DNA of 58,754 nt, taken from NCBI GenBank assembly GCA_023151115.1, contig JAKLJP010000030.1, positions 1-58,754 of the forward strand, given 5' to 3'. Origin of the DNA: Anaerolineae bacterium. Lineage in GTDB: Bacteria; Chloroflexota; Anaerolineae; 4572-78; J111. A program made the translations under genes and the position numbers. The notes under the pieces are model-generated. The model saw only the letters and a program-made list of their open reading frames with translations, searched no databases and was not told the origin of the DNA. Of this stretch, positions 31,109 through 39,139 are shown piece by piece (the first letter of the stretch is position 1; each line of letters begins with the position of its first letter).

Positions 31109-33694
31109 ATGAAACAGGTAACACAATCCATTCTCCAAAAAGTTCGACTCTTCGGCATGGTGGCTGTCATCGTCAGCCTGCTAGGTATCAACCCCGTCAG
31201 AGCATTTGACGACTTTACGGATACCCAAAATTATAAAGCTGCGGCGGTCCCTGCAACCGTGACGATCACCGTCAGTGGGGGTGGGCAAGCGGCAATTGCT
31301 GAGGCCCTCAAAAAGGCAGCACCCGGCGATACTGTTCTCATTAAGGCCGGCAATTACGACGATAAAAATCCTCTGGCTTCCTTAAAAATCGGCAAATCGG
31401 GCACATCGAGCGCCCCAATTACCCTGTTGGGTGAAGGCAGACCCAAGCTGGGGAACATCCTCTTTGAAAACACCGCCTATTTCATTATGGATGGTTTTGA
31501 GATTGCCAACCAAAGTTCCAGCAGCTTTTTTACAGGAATAAGTGTCAGAGGCAGCCGGCATGTTACCATCCGCAACATGCTCATCCATCATCTAACAGCC
31601 AGTGCTGTCAGTATTGATAAGGATAGCAGTAATATTACAATTGAAGGATCGAAAATCTATGAAATTGTTCCCCCTAAAAGTGGGACCGATGCTCACTGTC
31701 TGGTCAATAGCGCAGGCAAAAACATTACTTTTCGTGGTAACGAATGTTACGGCTTCATCGGCGACGGTTTTCAGGCCTGGCGAATTGATGAATCGATTAT
31801 TTACGACCGAGGCACTACCTTGATTGAAGACAACAAAATTTACAACACCAAAGGAGCTTGCAGCGAGAATGCCGTTGATATCAAAGGTGAAGCGGGTACA
31901 CTGATTATCCGGAACAACACCTTGTACGGCTTCAAACAAATGAATAAGGATATTTGTTCCCTTCATGCTTCCGGTTGTGGAGATTGCCAGGCTTTAAATT
32001 TTCAAGATGGCGGAACGGGCACGCTTTTGATTGAAAATAATATGATTTCTGACTCTCATACCGGTATTTTTAATAGTAGTATGCAGGCCACCATTCAAAA
32101 CAATATTTTTAGTAATATTGCTAAATATGTTATTTATGATAAAGGGCCCTTCACAAAATATTATCACAATACATTTATTAACAATAAAGTAACTCTTTAT
32201 AAAAGCTCAACCGCTCCTAATGAAGCGGCTAATAACCTCTTCTACAATTCCGGCAATACCGTAAGCGGCTATTATCACCATAACGGCTGGTTTGGCAATA
32301 ATCAACGACGCTCAGGCTCGAAGGACATCCTGGGTAGCGACCCGCGCCTTAACGCCGACTATACGCTCAAAGCTGATAGTCCCCTTATTAACCGTGGCGC
32401 TAACCTCGGCCTGACCACCGATCTTACAGCGATAGGTAACTCACGCCCTATTGGACCTGCCCCAGATATTGGCGCATTTGAGTTTAACGGCCAACCAGCC
32501 GTATCTACAGATGTACTTGAGCCTTCTCTTGGCTCTCCTTTCCTGACGTTGAATGGCCCTACCTCCGCCACCCCGGCTGAAACTTTTAAGGTCAGCCTTC
32601 AATCTGCGGGTCTCACCGGTAATGGACTGTATGGCATCCAGTTAGACATCAATTACGACCCCGCCCTGGTTTCGGTCAATAATTTACAACTCAACCCAGA
32701 TCTGCCTTTTGTTGTGCTCAACAGCGCGGATAATGCGACGGGTAAACTTCGGCTCGTTGCCAGCCGCCAGGGTAACGTCCCCGGCTTGACCGGTGATATT
32801 ACCCTGCTGACCTTTGATGTAACCACCCTGGCCGTTGGGACGGCAACATTTGCCTTTGAAAATGTAAAGTTAGGCGACCCCCAGGCGACAGCTTTAGCGG
32901 TCACCTCTCAAAATTATGTCCTCGATATTGCTGAGCCAGAACCCGAACCGACCGATGAACCGGACCCTCAACCCACCGAGGAACCAACCCCCCTTCCAAC
33001 CGACGAACCCGACCCCATTCCAACTGAGGAACCGACCCCTGTCCCAACCGACGAGCCGACCCCCCTTCCAACCGACGAGCCAACACCCGTCCCAACCGAC
33101 CAGCCGACGCCTATTCCGACCGATGAACCAACTCCTGTCCCGACCGACGAGCCAACACCCGTACCCACCGACGAGCCAACGCCCATCCCGACCGGCGAAC
33201 CAACACCCGTACCCACCGATGAACCATTTCTTACCACAGTTCTGGGGCAGGTTATCCTGGCGGGACGCACCGGTAACAACTGGTCGGGGGCAACTGTAAC
33301 CCTGGCTGATAGTGGACAAAGCGCCACAACCGATGCCGGCGGCAACTTTAGCCTCGCTAATGTGACCAGCGGCGCACACACCTCTATTTCAGCTGATGCC
33401 CCCGGCTATTTGCCGGCTGTCTGTAGCGCCCCTACATTCGCAGGGTCGCAGGTAACTCTGGCCAGTATCGGGTTGCTTAGTGGCGACATTAACGACGATG
33501 CCCAAATAGATGCTGTTGATGCCACTACGCTGGGGGTAAGCTTTGGCAATACCGGCCCCAACTTACCCGCCGATATTAACCTGGATGGCGCAGTTGACAT
33601 CTTCGACATCATCTTGCTCAGCGTCAACTTTGGACAAGGCCAGCAAGTATGGAATTGCCTCTCGGCCCAACCTCTCAGTCAAATAATCCAATAA
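31109..33694 (+). CDS. Secreted right-handed beta-helix protein with cohesin and dockerin modules
   Basis: 861 residues. A signal peptide (about 1-33) precedes a parallel beta-helix (about 45-460) with repeated [21 protein letters not shown] and [11 protein letters not shown] rungs, as in DUF1565/polysaccharide lyase-like proteins. A cohesin-like domain (about 477-605; [27 protein letters not shown]) is followed by a linker of about 100 residues of PTDEPTPVP repeats, a carboxypeptidase-regulatory-like domain (about 707-785), and a type I dockerin (about 791-845; [15 protein letters not shown] and [13 protein letters not shown], two calcium loops). Cohesin and dockerin in one chain would permit self-assembly or chaining. 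Polysaccharide binding or cleavage is plausible but unproven. AGGAGG-like GGAGG lies upstream of the ATG. Confidence 0.85.
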   Translation: MKQVTQSILQKVRLFGMVAVIVSLLGINPVRAFDDFTDTQNYKAAAVPATVTITVSGGGQAAIAEALKKAAPGDTVLIKAGNYDDKNPLASLKIGKSGTSSAPITLLGEGRPKLGNILFENTAYFIMDGFEIANQSSSSFFTGISVRGSRHVTIRNMLIHHLTASAVSIDKDSSNITIEGSKIYEIVPPKSGTDAHCLVNSAGKNITFRGNECYGFIGDGFQAWRIDESIIYDRGTTLIEDNKIYNTKGACSENAVDIKGEAGTLIIRNNTLYGFKQMNKDICSLHASGCGDCQALNFQDGGTGTLLIENNMISDSHTGIFNSSMQATIQNNIFSNIAKYVIYDKGPFTKYYHNTFINNKVTLYKSSTAPNEAANNLFYNSGNTVSGYYHHNGWFGNNQRRSGSKDILGSDPRLNADYTLKADSPLINRGANLGLTTDLTAIGNSRPIGPAPDIGAFEFNGQPAVSTDVLEPSLGSPFLTLNGPTSATPAETFKVSLQSAGLTGNGLYGIQLDINYDPALVSVNNLQLNPDLPFVVLNSADNATGKLRLVASRQGNVPGLTGDITLLTFDVTTLAVGTATFAFENVKLGDPQATALAVTSQNYVLDIAEPEPEPTDEPDPQPTEEPTPLPTDEPDPIPTEEPTPVPTDEPTPLPTDEPTPVPTDQPTPIPTDEPTPVPTDEPTPVPTDEPTPIPTGEPTPVPTDEPFLTTVLGQVILAGRTGNNWSGATVTLADSGQSATTDAGGNFSLANVTSGAHTSISADAPGYLPAVCSAPTFAGSQVTLASIGLLSGDINDDAQIDAVDATTLGVSFGNTGPNLPADINLDGAVDIFDIILLSVNFGQGQQVWNCLSAQPLSQIIQ

Positions 33695-33706
33695 GTTGAT
33701 CTAAAA

Positions 33707-33743
33707 AATAAGCCCCTCAGCATTTTATGCTGAGGGGCTTATT
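33707..33743. terminator. Bidirectional terminator, 16-bp stem
   Basis: AATAAGCCCCTCAGCA (33707-33722) pairs perfectly with TGCTGAGGGGCTTATT (33728-33743) around a TTTTA loop. It separates the converging beta-helix and MBL genes. Confidence 0.9.
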
Positions 33744-33755
33744 CTATGTTTAAGC

Positions 33756-34382
33756 TCACATCTCCCACGTCACATCGCCATACAACTCAGCCGAATGAGG
33801 CCGCCGCAGGAACGCTTCAAAGGCCGGCCGCTCGTCGCTCAGGCGGAAAGAGGGACCGTGACCGGGGAAACAGATGGTTTCATCGGGCCAGCGAAAGACA
33901 ACATTCTGCATCGTCGCCAGCGTCATTTTGAAATAATAAGGCGCCCAGGTTTTGCCCGGCCCGCCTTGAAAAATGGTGTCGCCCACAATCACCCGCCGGT
34001 CCGGCAGCATCAAGCTGACCATGCCGGGAGTGTGACCGGGGGTATGGATAACCCGCAGAGCCTGGTTGCCGACTGGAATAGTATCCCCATCGGCCAGCCA
34101 GATATCGGCCTCAAGATGGGCCAGCGGCGCGTCGCCGGGGTGCATGGAAACCGGCACGCCCAGCCGCGCCTTCATCTCGTCCAATGCATCCACGTGGTCC
34201 AGGTGGCCGTGCGTCACTACAATGCCTGCGGGAATGGAACCAGCCAGCAGCCCCAGCAGGGTGTCCGGCTCCGCGCCGGGGTCAATCAGCAGGCTCTGCC
34301 GGGTTTCCGGGCAAATCACAGCATAACTATTCATCGGCCAGGGTCCGACCGAAGCGGATTTAAGAATTAGAGCATCCGTCAT
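33756..34382 (-). CDS. MBL-fold metallohydrolase (glyoxalase II-like)
   Basis: 208 residues from the ATG at 34382, which has AAGGAGG 5 nt upstream. The frame is open further back but runs into the tRNA, so the longer version is rejected. The zinc motif THGHLDHVDAL, then HTPGHTPGMVSLML, IVGDTIFQGGPG and CFPGHGP match the metallo-beta-lactamase fold of the hydroxyacylglutathione hydrolase-like group. The substrate is unknown; thioester hydrolysis is the common activity. Confidence 0.88.
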   Translation of the reverse strand: MTDALILKSASVGPWPMNSYAVICPETRQSLLIDPGAEPDTLLGLLAGSIPAGIVVTHGHLDHVDALDEMKARLGVPVSMHPGDAPLAHLEADIWLADGDTIPVGNQALRVIHTPGHTPGMVSLMLPDRRVIVGDTIFQGGPGKTWAPYYFKMTLATMQNVVFRWPDETICFPGHGPSFRLSDERPAFEAFLRRPHSAELYGDVTWEM

Positions 34383-34437
34383 GAGCGCCTCCTTGTACCA
34401 AAACCCGTTACCTTGCCACCTTGCTACTCTGAAAACA

Positions 34438-34470
34438 AAACGACCGCCTTCAGCATGAAGACGGTCGGTG
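34438..34470 (-). terminator. Terminator after tRNA-Ser(GCU)
   Basis: Read on the minus strand, CGACCGTCTTC and GAAGGCGGTCG form an 11-bp stem with one wobble around ATGCT, followed by TTTTGTTTT. It lies immediately after the tRNA CCA end. Confidence 0.8.
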
Positions 34471-34562
34471 TGGCGGGGAGGGTGGGATTCGAACCCACGG
34501 TCGAGTGTTACCCCGACAACCACTTAGCAGGCGGCCCCAATCGTCCTCTCTGGCACCTCCCC
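34471..34562 (-). tRNA. tRNA-Ser (anticodon GCU)
   Basis: Class II tRNA. The acceptor stem GGGGAGG/CCTCCCC is closed and CCA is encoded. The T arm is GTGGGTTCGAATCCCAC, and a long variable arm is present. The anticodon GCT (34526-34528 on the minus strand) sits in CTGCTAA. It reads AGC/AGU serine codons. Confidence 0.95.
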
Positions 34563-34572
34563 GTTTTGGTTG

Positions 34573-34641
34573 AAGATAGAGGATAGAAGATAAACAAAAA
34601 GCTATCTTCTATCCTCTACCTTCCATCTTCTATCTACTGAA
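34573..34641. repeat. GATAGAAGATA / TATCTTCTATC palindrome between the two tRNA genes
   Basis: GAAGATAGAGGATAGAAGAT on the left; ATCTTCTATCCTCTACCTTC on the right, around ACAAAAAG. It lies between the two tRNA-Ser genes and so within a possible common transcript. Confidence 0.8.
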
Positions 34642-34645
34642 CCAG

Positions 34646-34732
34646 CGGAGGGAGAGGGATTCGAACCCCCGGAGACCTTGCAGCCTCAATGGTTTTCAAG
34701 ACCACCGCAATCGACCGCTCTGCCATCCCTCC
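34646..34732 (-). tRNA. tRNA-Ser (anticodon UGA)
   Basis: Class II tRNA. The acceptor stem GGAGGGA/TCCCTCC is closed. The T arm contains GGGGGTTCGAATCCC, and there is a long variable arm. The anticodon TGA (34696-34698 on the minus strand) sits in CTTGAAA. CCA is not encoded. A minus-strand promoter TTGACT (34775-34780), 17-nt spacer and TAAAAT (34752-34757) lies just upstream. Confidence 0.95.
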
Positions 34733-34780
34733 AAACACGGTAACAGGCACTATTTTAGCAGAGGAATACCCGAAAGTCAA

Positions 34781-34809
34781 TTGAGAATTGTAGGCGCGTA
34801 TGGTAGAAT
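34781..34809 (+). promoter_or_regulatory. Promoter of the degenerate kinase gene, divergent from the tRNA promoter
   Basis: TTGAGA (34781-34786), 17-nt spacer and TAGAAT (34804-34809) on the plus strand. It abuts the oppositely oriented tRNA-Ser promoter. Confidence 0.55.
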
Positions 34810-34841
34810 GATAGCATACCAAGCTGAACCTGGAGGAACTT

Positions 34842-35585
34842 ATGACCGACGCTGCTCCTGGCCCTCGCCACTCATGGGCGCTGCAAAAGCAATCTGCCGA
34901 CCCCGGCCGGCAACCCCTGGAACTCTATCACCTGTCTCACGACCTGCGCGGCCCGCTGAACTCGATTTTGGGCTTTGCCGAGCTGCTGCTCGAAGAAATT
35001 GAAGGCCCGCTGAACGAAATCCAGCAGGCCGATATTACCGCCATTTACCAGAGCGCCCAAAATTTGCTCCATCTCATCAATACGATGGTGGACTTGAGTA
35101 AGTTGGAAGCCAATCGTCTCAATTTTGATTTCAAAGCGGTGGACTTGAACGAGGCGGTTAACGCCGTCTGGCCGGCGCTGTCTAAAGTTAAGCCCGAACC
35201 CATCGAGCTAACCCTCAGCCTGCCGCCCGACTTGCCGCCGCTTTGGGCCGACCGTGATCGGCTGGAGCAAATATTAAAAAATTTACTCAGGACAGCCTTC
35301 AAATTAGCCAAAAAGGGGGCTGTCGCCCTGTCAGCCGAGCGGAGCGGTTCGGAAATAACCCTACGCCTGGAAATTGGCCGGGTTGAGCTGTCACAGGCGG
35401 AGATCGCCGGATTGTTTGAACTGGGAGTCAAAGTTGACCCTTCCGGGCGGATTGAAATCGGTCCGGGCGGCTTGGAACTTCCGCTGGCCCGCTACCTGGC
35501 CGAGCGGCAGCAAGGCCGAGCCTGGGCCAAACCTGACCAGGACAGGGGCCTGATAATTTATATCGCTCTACCGTTGGCCGGTTAG
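34842..35585 (+). CDS. Histidine kinase-like protein with degenerate ATPase domain
   Basis: 247 residues. HisKA is intact with H33 (YHLSHDLRGPLNSILGFAELL), and the second helix ends in MVDLSKLEANRL. The ATPase region keeps an N-box-like segment (RLEQILKNLLRTAFKLAKKG), but the D-x-G-x-G box and the G-x-G-x-G loop are not recognisable; LEIGRVELSQAEIAGLFELG stands where the first would be. There is no sensor domain and no membrane segment. It may be a pseudokinase, phosphotransfer scaffold or phosphatase rather than an active kinase. CTGGAGGAACTT precedes the ATG. Confidence 0.75.
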   Translation: MTDAAPGPRHSWALQKQSADPGRQPLELYHLSHDLRGPLNSILGFAELLLEEIEGPLNEIQQADITAIYQSAQNLLHLINTMVDLSKLEANRLNFDFKAVDLNEAVNAVWPALSKVKPEPIELTLSLPPDLPPLWADRDRLEQILKNLLRTAFKLAKKGAVALSAERSGSEITLRLEIGRVELSQAEIAGLFELGVKVDPSGRIEIGPGGLELPLARYLAERQQGRAWAKPDQDRGLIIYIALPLAG

Positions 35586-35739
35586 TTCGAGGTAGATTGC
35601 AGCTTCAAGGTATCCAGGAGAGTTTGACCCGTGTTGTTCAGAAATTTTCGACTTAAAATCCTGACGCATCACGTTTTACGTTTTACAAATTCTATTTTTA
35701 TGTAGAGTGTAGTACAATGTAACTAAGGAAAACTTTATT

Positions 35740-35750
35740 ATAACGTGTTA
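35740..35750 (+). promoter_or_regulatory. Half-operator over the regulator start codon
   Basis: ATAACGTGTTA is identical over 11 nt to the right half of the downstream operator (36288-36298). It covers the GTG start at 35745, consistent with autoregulation. Confidence 0.5.
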
Positions 35751-36242
35751 CCCCAAAGCAAATACTTTCCCCTATTTGAATACCTGCGGCAGCAGCCCGA
35801 CGCCGTGCCGCTGGAATTAAGTTTTGCTGAAGTTGAAGCAATTGTCGGCCAACCTTTGCCCTCTACAGCTTTGCTGACGCGGGCCTGGTGGGCCAACAGC
35901 CGCACTGCCCAGGGACGAGCCTGGCAGGAAGCTGGCTGGCTGGTTGACGATGTAGACTTTGAGCAAAAAGTAGTTGTTTTTCGCCCCGCCCGCATCACTT
36001 ATCGCGTTACCCCTGTGCGTAAATTTAAAGGCTGGACCGGCGAGCAGATCAAAACCCTGCGCGAATTTACCGGCTGGTCACAGCAAGAATTGGCCGACCG
36101 GCTGGCCGTGCGCCAGCAAACCATCAGCGATTGGGAAGTGGGCCACCATACCGCCCGCCGCTCCATGAGCAAGATGCTGCAAATGATCGCCGAAGAGGTT
36201 GGTTTCCCTTACCAAACCGATGCCCCTAATCAGGAAGATTAG
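35745..36242 (+). CDS. HTH (XRE-type) transcriptional regulator
   Basis: 165 residues, GTG start. The N-terminal part (about 1-85) has PLFEYLRQQP, LSFAEVEAIVGQPLP and WWANSRTAQGRAWQEAGW, a small domain often found fused to HTH proteins or alone (DUF7662-like). The C-terminal HTH (about 100-150) reads IKTLREFTGWSQQELADRLAVRQQTISDWE, a Cro/C1-type helix-turn-helix. It is probably a repressor. Two palindromes with core ACACG-N4-CGTGT lie downstream, before the 55-residue ORF, and a half site covers its own start. Confidence 0.85.
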   Translation: MLPQSKYFPLFEYLRQQPDAVPLELSFAEVEAIVGQPLPSTALLTRAWWANSRTAQGRAWQEAGWLVDDVDFEQKVVVFRPARITYRVTPVRKFKGWTGEQIKTLREFTGWSQQELADRLAVRQQTISDWEVGHHTARRSMSKMLQMIAEEVGFPYQTDAPNQED

Positions 36243-36273
36243 GCATCAAGTAGCCCATTTTCCAAATTGGGAC

Positions 36274-36302
36274 TTGACAATTACACGATAACGTGTTAAA
36301 AT
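36274..36302 (+). promoter_or_regulatory. Promoter with operator exactly in the spacer
   Basis: TTGACA (36274-36279), 17-nt spacer and TAAAAT (36297-36302). The palindrome ACACGATAACGTGT (36283-36296) fills the spacer, the classic position for a repressor site. The HTH protein just upstream is the likely binder. Confidence 0.75.
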
Positions 36303-36314
36303 TCTTTGAAAGGT

Positions 36315-36345
36315 AAGCGAGTTGGAAACTCGCTTTTATTTTATC
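36315..36345 (+). terminator. Terminator-like hairpin between two operators
   Basis: AAGCGAGTT (36315-36323) and AACTCGCTT (36327-36335) form a perfect 9-bp stem with a GGA loop, then TTTTATTTTAT. It lies only about 6 nt after the predicted start, so it may attenuate the 55-residue ORF. Confidence 0.65.
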
Positions 36346-36352
36346 TGAGTAT

Positions 36353-36366
36353 ACACGTATTCGTGT
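36353..36366 (+). promoter_or_regulatory. Second palindromic operator
   Basis: ACACGTATTCGTGT shares the ACACG-N4-CGTGT core with the site at 36283-36296. It lies 25 nt before the small ORF's start codon. Confidence 0.65.
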
Positions 36367-36390
36367 TATCTGGCAAAAGGAGCCTCCCCC

Positions 36391-36558
36391 ATGAAGAAAC
36401 GCTACGAATTGGCCGAACTGATCAAACGCTGGGAACGCAGCGATATAACTCCAGAACAGGCCATCGGCCAGGTTTTGCTGTGGTTGGTCGCTTTGGCCGA
36501 GCGAGTCGCCAAGCTGGAAGCCAATCAACGCAAAGACCAGCCGCCCCGGCCCAATTAG
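36391..36558 (+). CDS. Small 55-aa protein under the HTH operator
   Basis: The ORF starts MKKRYELAELIKRWERSD and ends QRKDQPPRPN. AAAAGGAG lies about 7 nt before the ATG. The protein is predicted to be helical with a charged N-terminus, an amphipathic middle (EQAIGQVLLWLVALAERVAK) and a Pro-rich tail. No family is recognised. Its two upstream operators and the neighbouring HTH gene suggest a regulated accessory unit, for example an antidote, anti-repressor or phage-like Cro partner. It is convergent with the hsdS gene 6 nt away. Confidence 0.65.
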   Translation: MKKRYELAELIKRWERSDITPEQAIGQVLLWLVALAERVAKLEANQRKDQPPRPN

Positions 36559-36564
36559 CCCTAA

Positions 36565-37953
36565 TTATTCACTCAGCCGTCCGGAGAAAGCCTGGCCTAA
36601 AATTGCCTGACGCAGCAACTCCGCTCGCCTGAGGTTGGTTTCGATAACATTTTCAAGCCGCTTGATTGCGGCGAAGCGTTGCGCCGCTGCGGCTACAATC
36701 CGTGCTTGTTCGGCCAGGGGGGGTACAGGCACGACCTCCTGAATAATCGCCGCTATTCTAACGTTCCCCTGGCCCACATTGCCGGTTTCGTAAGCGAAAA
36801 AACGGTTTATAAAGTGGCCGCCTTGCAGAGCCAACTCAAAAAAGTGGGGATTAAGCGGCGCGTGAAAGCGCAGCCGAGCTACCCTTTGGTTCAACAACAG
36901 CCCGGTTTCAGCCTGAACCGGGGCGACAAAACCATAATCGCGCTTGCGGCGTGTGCCGGTTAAACTGATGAGCAGATCGCCCCGCTGGAGCCGGTACCTT
37001 TCCTTGACCTGTTCCTTGACCTGTTTGATAAAAGTGGGTCTCTCGGCCAGATTCAACCGGCCCTGTTCCACATTCGCAATCTTGACGATTTGCCAGCCGC
37101 TGGGGCTAAAATCGCGGCTTTTGAAGGCGTAGCCGCCCAGGGCGTCGGAGATAGCCGCCAACCTGGCCCAGGTCCAGCCCTGGGCCAGCGGGGGTAAATC
37201 CGGGAGTGGTTCAAACAGGGCCGCTTGAGAGATGCGCTCCCCCCGGAGACGGCCCAGCAAAGCAGCAGCGGATTCATCTACCGGGTCTTGAGCCACCAGC
37301 CGGCCGCTTACGGCGGCCTCCAGCACAGCCGCGCGGTAATTCTGTAGCTTCGCCTGCGCTCGCCGCAGCGCGGTTACGCCGGCGTCAATCCGGTGGAAGT
37401 AATGTTCGATCAGCGCCACAAGCCGCTGCTGCTCGCCCAGGGGTGGAACCGGCAGCCGGAGTTGAGCCAGGGCGTCATAACGGAGATTGTTGATATTGAC
37501 CCCCGCCGCCGCAGCCTGGATGAGTCGGCGGTAATTGTCAGAGCGAAAAAAATATCTGCCCCACTTTGGCTCAAAACCCGACTTAAACCTGACCACAGCG
37601 CAGAAAGCGCCGCATGCCCCTCGCCATGGCTCCTCCAACGGGGCCGCTTTGCCCACCAGCTCCCGGCTGCCGCTCGACATACAAATCACCACATCGCCGG
37701 GCTGCAAAAGCTGCTCTGCTTTAACGTCCTTTTCCGGCCCAAAAACCAGGTTTTGGCCCAGGATTAACCCTTCTTCCTGAATATTGGTGGCCCGTAGAAT
37801 GGGAATGTAACCAGGTTGGGGTTTGTCGCGGACTTTGTCTTTCTGGTAGGTAACGCCGCGAATGAGATGGGCCAATTCGCCCACAGAAACCCAAGTCCAG
37901 CCGGAAGGCAGGGCGGGGGCTGCTAAAATTTGCCGGTTATTTGGCTCGGTCAT
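36565..37953 (-). CDS. hsdS: Type I restriction-modification specificity subunit (orphan HsdS)
   Basis: 462 residues. Two target-recognition domains (about 15-185 and 245-415) are separated and ended by conserved helices: LPVPPLGEQQRLVALIEHYFHRIDAGVTAL, AVLEAAVSGRLV, then VPPLAEQARIVAAAAQRF and AILGQAFSGRLSE. TRD openings WTWVSVGEL and WTWARLAAI are typical. It defines the DNA sequence bound by HsdM/HsdR, but neither is in the window, and upstream and downstream genes are unrelated. It may be an orphan that retargets an HsdM elsewhere. The start has no clear ribosome site. Confidence 0.9.
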   Translation of the reverse strand: MTEPNNRQILAAPALPSGWTWVSVGELAHLIRGVTYQKDKVRDKPQPGYIPILRATNIQEEGLILGQNLVFGPEKDVKAEQLLQPGDVVICMSSGSRELVGKAAPLEEPWRGACGAFCAVVRFKSGFEPKWGRYFFRSDNYRRLIQAAAAGVNINNLRYDALAQLRLPVPPLGEQQRLVALIEHYFHRIDAGVTALRRAQAKLQNYRAAVLEAAVSGRLVAQDPVDESAAALLGRLRGERISQAALFEPLPDLPPLAQGWTWARLAAISDALGGYAFKSRDFSPSGWQIVKIANVEQGRLNLAERPTFIKQVKEQVKERYRLQRGDLLISLTGTRRKRDYGFVAPVQAETGLLLNQRVARLRFHAPLNPHFFELALQGGHFINRFFAYETGNVGQGNVRIAAIIQEVVPVPPLAEQARIVAAAAQRFAAIKRLENVIETNLRRAELLRQAILGQAFSGRLSE

Positions 37954-38056
37954 TAATGTCAGATTAATGTTAGCTTAAGCTGTAACTTTTATAGTGGGGC
38001 TACTATCATACCCGTTTTAATTAGTGTTGGCTAATAGCAGAAAAGGAGGTTGATGC

Positions 38057-38347
38057 ATGCAAAAGAAGTTTATCCTGGTTTCTTTATTAGCATCTATGGC
38101 TTTGATCGCCATGGTCGCCGTCTCGCTGACAGTGTTTGCCCTGGCAGTTGGTCCGGCGGCAGCGCAAAGCGAGGAGGTAGTTACCATTGAAGCTGCCCCA
38201 GTTCAGGCTGAGCCGGTGGTCATTGAGCCGGTCAGGTATGAGGGCTACTCGGGGCAGGGCTGCTCTCATTCGGTCAAAATGCAGCTGACCCAGCAAGATG
38301 CGCCCAAAGTTCCTGAAGACCAACTGCTCACCCAGGCCCTCCGTTAG
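38057..38347 (+). CDS. Small secreted hypothetical protein
   Basis: 96 residues. A strong signal peptide (about 1-36; FILVSLLASMALIAMVAVSLTVFALA, cut near AAAQS) is followed by a Glu/Pro/Val-rich segment and a C-terminal GYSGQGCSHSVKMQLTQQ with a single Cys. No family is recognised. The ribosome site AAAAGGAGG is very good and a terminator follows, so it is a monocistronic expressed gene. Confidence 0.65.
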   Translation: MQKKFILVSLLASMALIAMVAVSLTVFALAVGPAAAQSEEVVTIEAAPVQAEPVVIEPVRYEGYSGQGCSHSVKMQLTQQDAPKVPEDQLLTQALR

Positions 38348-38370
38348 CCTGAACTTTAAAAATTGCTGTT

Positions 38371-38405
38371 AAAGACCCCGTTTACCTCAAACGGGGTCTT
38401 TCTTT
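38371..38405 (+). terminator. Intrinsic terminator of the small secreted protein gene
   Basis: AAAGACCCCGTTT pairs with AAACGGGGTCTTT around ACCTC, followed by CTTT. Confidence 0.85.
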
Positions 38406-38457
38406 ATAATCTGCGACCTTGCGACCCTGTTCACCCTCACGGGGTGTCTTTGCGGCG

Positions 38458-38619
38458 TCAGCAGCCAGGCTCACCGTGATTGCCGCAGCAACCGGAGCCG
38501 GTGCGGAGTTTACGCCAGTTATTCCGCAAAAAAAGGTAAAGTTTTCGGCCCAGAGGCATCGGCTGGCGTAGATTTTCCAGCGTTTCACCGGGCGACCCGT
38601 GGCGGTGGTCAACACACAT
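38458..38619 (-). CDS. 53-aa Cys-rich small protein ending CCGNHGEPGC
   Basis: Start ATG at 38619 with AAAGGAAG about 5 nt upstream. It begins MCVDHRHGSPGETLENL, continues RKLYLFLRNNWRKL and ends SGCCGNHGEPGC. Four cysteines, three of them in CC-x7-C at the terminus, look like a metal-binding or redox cap. The basic middle is helical. It lies 28 nt after the DUF427 gene stop on the same strand, so it is probably cotranscribed with it. It is not a named family to my knowledge. Confidence 0.7.
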   Translation of the reverse strand: MCVDHRHGSPGETLENLRQPMPLGRKLYLFLRNNWRKLRTGSGCCGNHGEPGC

Positions 38620-38647
38620 TTGACTTCCTTTCCATAATTTAGAATTT

Positions 38648-39139
38648 TTACCAGCCTTCCGTGTCCGGCTCGCCTTTAAACGGCCCAACAATATCGTTGG
38701 TAATCCAGCCACCGTAAAATCCGCTCGCTTGGGGCCGAACCTGCTCGCCGTCCACATAACAAGCATCCATCAGGTGGGGATAAAAAGCCACATATCCGCT
38801 CAGCGACTCAAAACCAGCGGTTGGCCGTGGGTAAAACCAAGCTGCGTTGACTGTTTGCTTGTCGCCGACAGCAATAGTGTAGTAGCCTGCCTGACCTTTC
38901 CACTCACACCAAGAGCTGCGCAAACTTGGCCGCAAATATTCCATTTTAATATCGGCCGGAGGAATATAATAAACAGGCGGATGACTGGTTTCCAGGACTC
39001 GTTTGGCTCGACGAGTCTCGGCGATGGTGACACCGTTGAAGATCACCTGGATCAGCTTGTCAGTATCCTCAAGCCGAGGTGGGCGGGGATAATCCCATAC
39101 CGACTCCTGTCCCGGGGCAGGAGCAACACGATGATTCAT
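38648..39139 (-). CDS. DUF427-domain protein
   Basis: 163 residues. Conserved DUF427 pattern: VWDYPRPPRLEDTDKLIQVIFNGVTIAETRRAKRVLET near the start, then YYIPPADIKMEYLRPS, SWCEWKGQAGYYTI and AAWFYPRPTAGFESLSGYVAFYP. DUF427 proteins adopt a small beta-barrel fold; their activity is unknown. AAGGAGATCAGGCTC precedes the ATG. Upstream partner of the 53-residue Cys protein. Confidence 0.88.
   Translation of the reverse strand: MNHRVAPAPGQESVWDYPRPPRLEDTDKLIQVIFNGVTIAETRRAKRVLETSHPPVYYIPPADIKMEYLRPSLRSSWCEWKGQAGYYTIAVGDKQTVNAAWFYPRPTAGFESLSGYVAFYPHLMDACYVDGEQVRPQASGFYGGWITNDIVGPFKGEPDTEGW

Noticed and set aside
38382..38615. 77-residue minus-strand frame overlapping the 53-aa Cys protein
   Set aside because: It is in another frame with no ribosome site and runs into low-complexity sequence; the frame with AAAGGAAG and the CCGNHGEPGC end is preferred.
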